In this document: in pieces, positions 11,235-12,233 of the stretch
Numbering within the stretch: position 1 is the first letter of the stretch
Layout: every line of letters starts with the position of its first letter
Origin: Halobacteriales archaeon QS_9_67_15
Lineage (GTDB): Archaea; Halobacteriota; Halobacteria; Halobacteriales; Haloarculaceae
Assembly (NCBI GenBank): GCA_003023165.1
Contig: PXSD01000026.1
Coordinates: 1-12,233 of the forward strand
Length of the DNA stretch: 12,233 bases
Direction of reading: 5' to 3'
The notes under the pieces: model-generated
The model's input: the letters and a program-made list of their open reading frames with translations, nothing else
Told to the model about the DNA's origin: nothing
Databases searched by the model: none
Position numbers and translations under genes: made by a program

Positions 11235-12233
11235 TCAGTCCGAAACGTTGCTCGTCGCGCCGCCCGCCGCAGTGTCGGCCTCGCCGTCCGCTTTTGCTGT
11301 CGCCGGTTCGCGTTCCCGCGCCTTCACTTCGGACGGGTCGAAGTCGTTCGCCGCCGTGTTGGGCTCCAGGCCCGCCCGCTCGACCGTCTCGATGTCGGCG
11401 GCGGGGGACTGTCCCTCCGTCGTCAGGTAGTCGCCGGTGAGCATGCCGTCGGCGCCCGCCTCGAAGGGCAGGTGTTGCTCGTCGGCGTCGAGGTTCGCCT
11501 CCCGCCCGCCGGTCAGGCGGACGCGTGCCTCGGGATGCAGTAACCGATAAACTGCGATGGTCCGGACGGTCTCCTCGGTCGTGATGTCCGCGCCGTCGTC
11601 GAACTGCTCGCCGAGCGGCGTCCCGGCGACTGGATCGAGGATGTTTACGGGGAGCGAGGAGACGCCGATGTCCTGCAACGCGACGGCGGCGTCGACCCGG
11701 TCGGTCGGGCTCTCGCCCATGCCGAGGATGACCCCGGCACAGAGGTCCATCCCGGCCTCCGCGGCGACTTCGAGCGTCGCGACCCGGTCCTCGAAAGAGT
11801 GCGAGTCGACGACCTCCGGGAAGAAGTTCGGCGAGGTCTCGATATTGTGATTGTAGTGGTTGAGCCCCTCGTCGGCGAGGATCGCCGCCTCTTCCTCGGT
11901 GAGGATGCCCAGCGAGGCGTCGACTTCCACGTCGGTCTCGTCGCGGACCAGACGGATCGCCCGGAGGACTTCCTCCCACTCCTCCGGGCGTCGCTCTTTC
12001 GAGACGCCCTTCTCGGCGACGACAATGCCGAACCGCTGTGCACCGTCGCGCTCGGCGCGCTTGGCCGACTCGAGGATCGACTCCGGGTCGAGGAAGCCGT
12101 AGTTGTCGACGCCGGTGTCGAAGTGCACCGACTGTGCGCAGAACCCGCAGTCCTCCGCGCAGTTGCCCGCTTTGGCATTGACGATCGAGCAGGCGTCGAC
12201 CGTGCCGTCGCCGAACTCGGCGCGGACGGCGTC
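11235..12233 (-). CDS. bioB: Biotin synthase BioB (5' end outside window)
   Basis: The frame runs off the right edge; 332 residues are visible. BioB is a radical-SAM enzyme inserting sulfur into dethiobiotin. The iron-sulfur cluster motif is intact: AKAGNCAEDCGFCAQS carries C-x3-C-x2-C (12138-12161). It is followed by family signatures YGFLDPESILESA, NHYNHNIETSPNFF, DLCAGVILGMGES, LPVNILDPVAGTPL, RLTGGREANLD and MLTGDYLTTEGQ. The conserved Arg in VRLTGGRE, a ligand of the second cluster in characterised BioB, is present. A poorly conserved Ala/Asp/Glu-rich tail of about 30 residues (VKAREREPATAKADGEADTA) closes the protein. bioF is missing nearby and bioD is truncated, so unless copies exist elsewhere this enzyme would depend on imported dethiobiotin. 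Confidence 0.96.
   Translation of the reverse strand, partial: DAVRAEFGDGTVDACSIVNAKAGNCAEDCGFCAQSVHFDTGVDNYGFLDPESILESAKRAERDGAQRFGIVVAEKGVSKERRPEEWEEVLRAIRLVRDETDVEVDASLGILTEEEAAILADEGLNHYNHNIETSPNFFPEVVDSHSFEDRVATLEVAAEAGMDLCAGVILGMGESPTDRVDAAVALQDIGVSSLPVNILDPVAGTPLGEQFDDGADITTEETVRTIAVYRLLHPEARVRLTGGREANLDADEQHLPFEAGADGMLTGDYLTTEGQSPAADIETVERAGLEPNTAANDFDPSEVKAREREPATAKADGEADTAAGGATSNVSD

Overview
The window looks like a piece of a halophilic archaeon's chromosome (class Halobacteria). The genes are GC-rich with strong G/C third positions, most proteins are loaded with Asp and Glu, several promoters are a TATA box 25-30 bases ahead of an ATG (near-leaderless transcripts), and several families are ones I recognise as haloarchaeal. 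I cannot name genus or species from sequence alone.

Layout. A partial unidentified plus-strand gene enters at the left edge. It is followed by a thiolase and its DUF35 zinc-ribbon/OB-fold partner (about 215-1740), overlapping by one base. Two minus-strand genes follow: an HTH-type haloarchaeal protein with a palindrome at its promoter, and an acidic helical protein of unknown function. Upstream of the latter lies the wreck of a Gfo/Idh/MocA oxidoreductase (about 3266-3965). Next is an iron-related block. A 60-residue protein has a textbook DtxR-type operator between its TATA box and start. It converges on a Dps ferritin-like gene whose upstream region carries a second inverted repeat of the same geometry.

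The central part holds a small haloarchaeal gene with a broken 3' end, divergent from a YbaK-type aminoacyl-tRNA deacylase; a single TATA element appears to serve both. A two-gene plus-strand operon then encodes ADP-forming acetyl-CoA synthetase and a phosphotransacetylase-family protein without a phosphotransacetylase catalytic domain. Together with the thiolase pair this makes acetyl-CoA/acyl-CoA chemistry the metabolic theme of the plus strand.

The right part is minus-strand and decayed. bioB is intact as far as visible (its 5' end is outside). It is followed by an 80-residue dehydrogenase remnant with an apparent internal deletion, then an extraordinary Gln/His/Arg-rich repeat protein, then the C-terminal part of bioD lacking its nucleotide-binding half. 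No bioF is visible.

Two things stand out. First, the Gln/His-rich protein carries two copies of a short motif resembling the K-segment of plant dehydrins, separated by Gln/Gly/His-rich filler, in a basic protein inside an acidic-proteome organism. Second, four minus-strand genes show truncations or internal deletions within one 12-kb stretch, which means either real local gene decay or an assembly problem.
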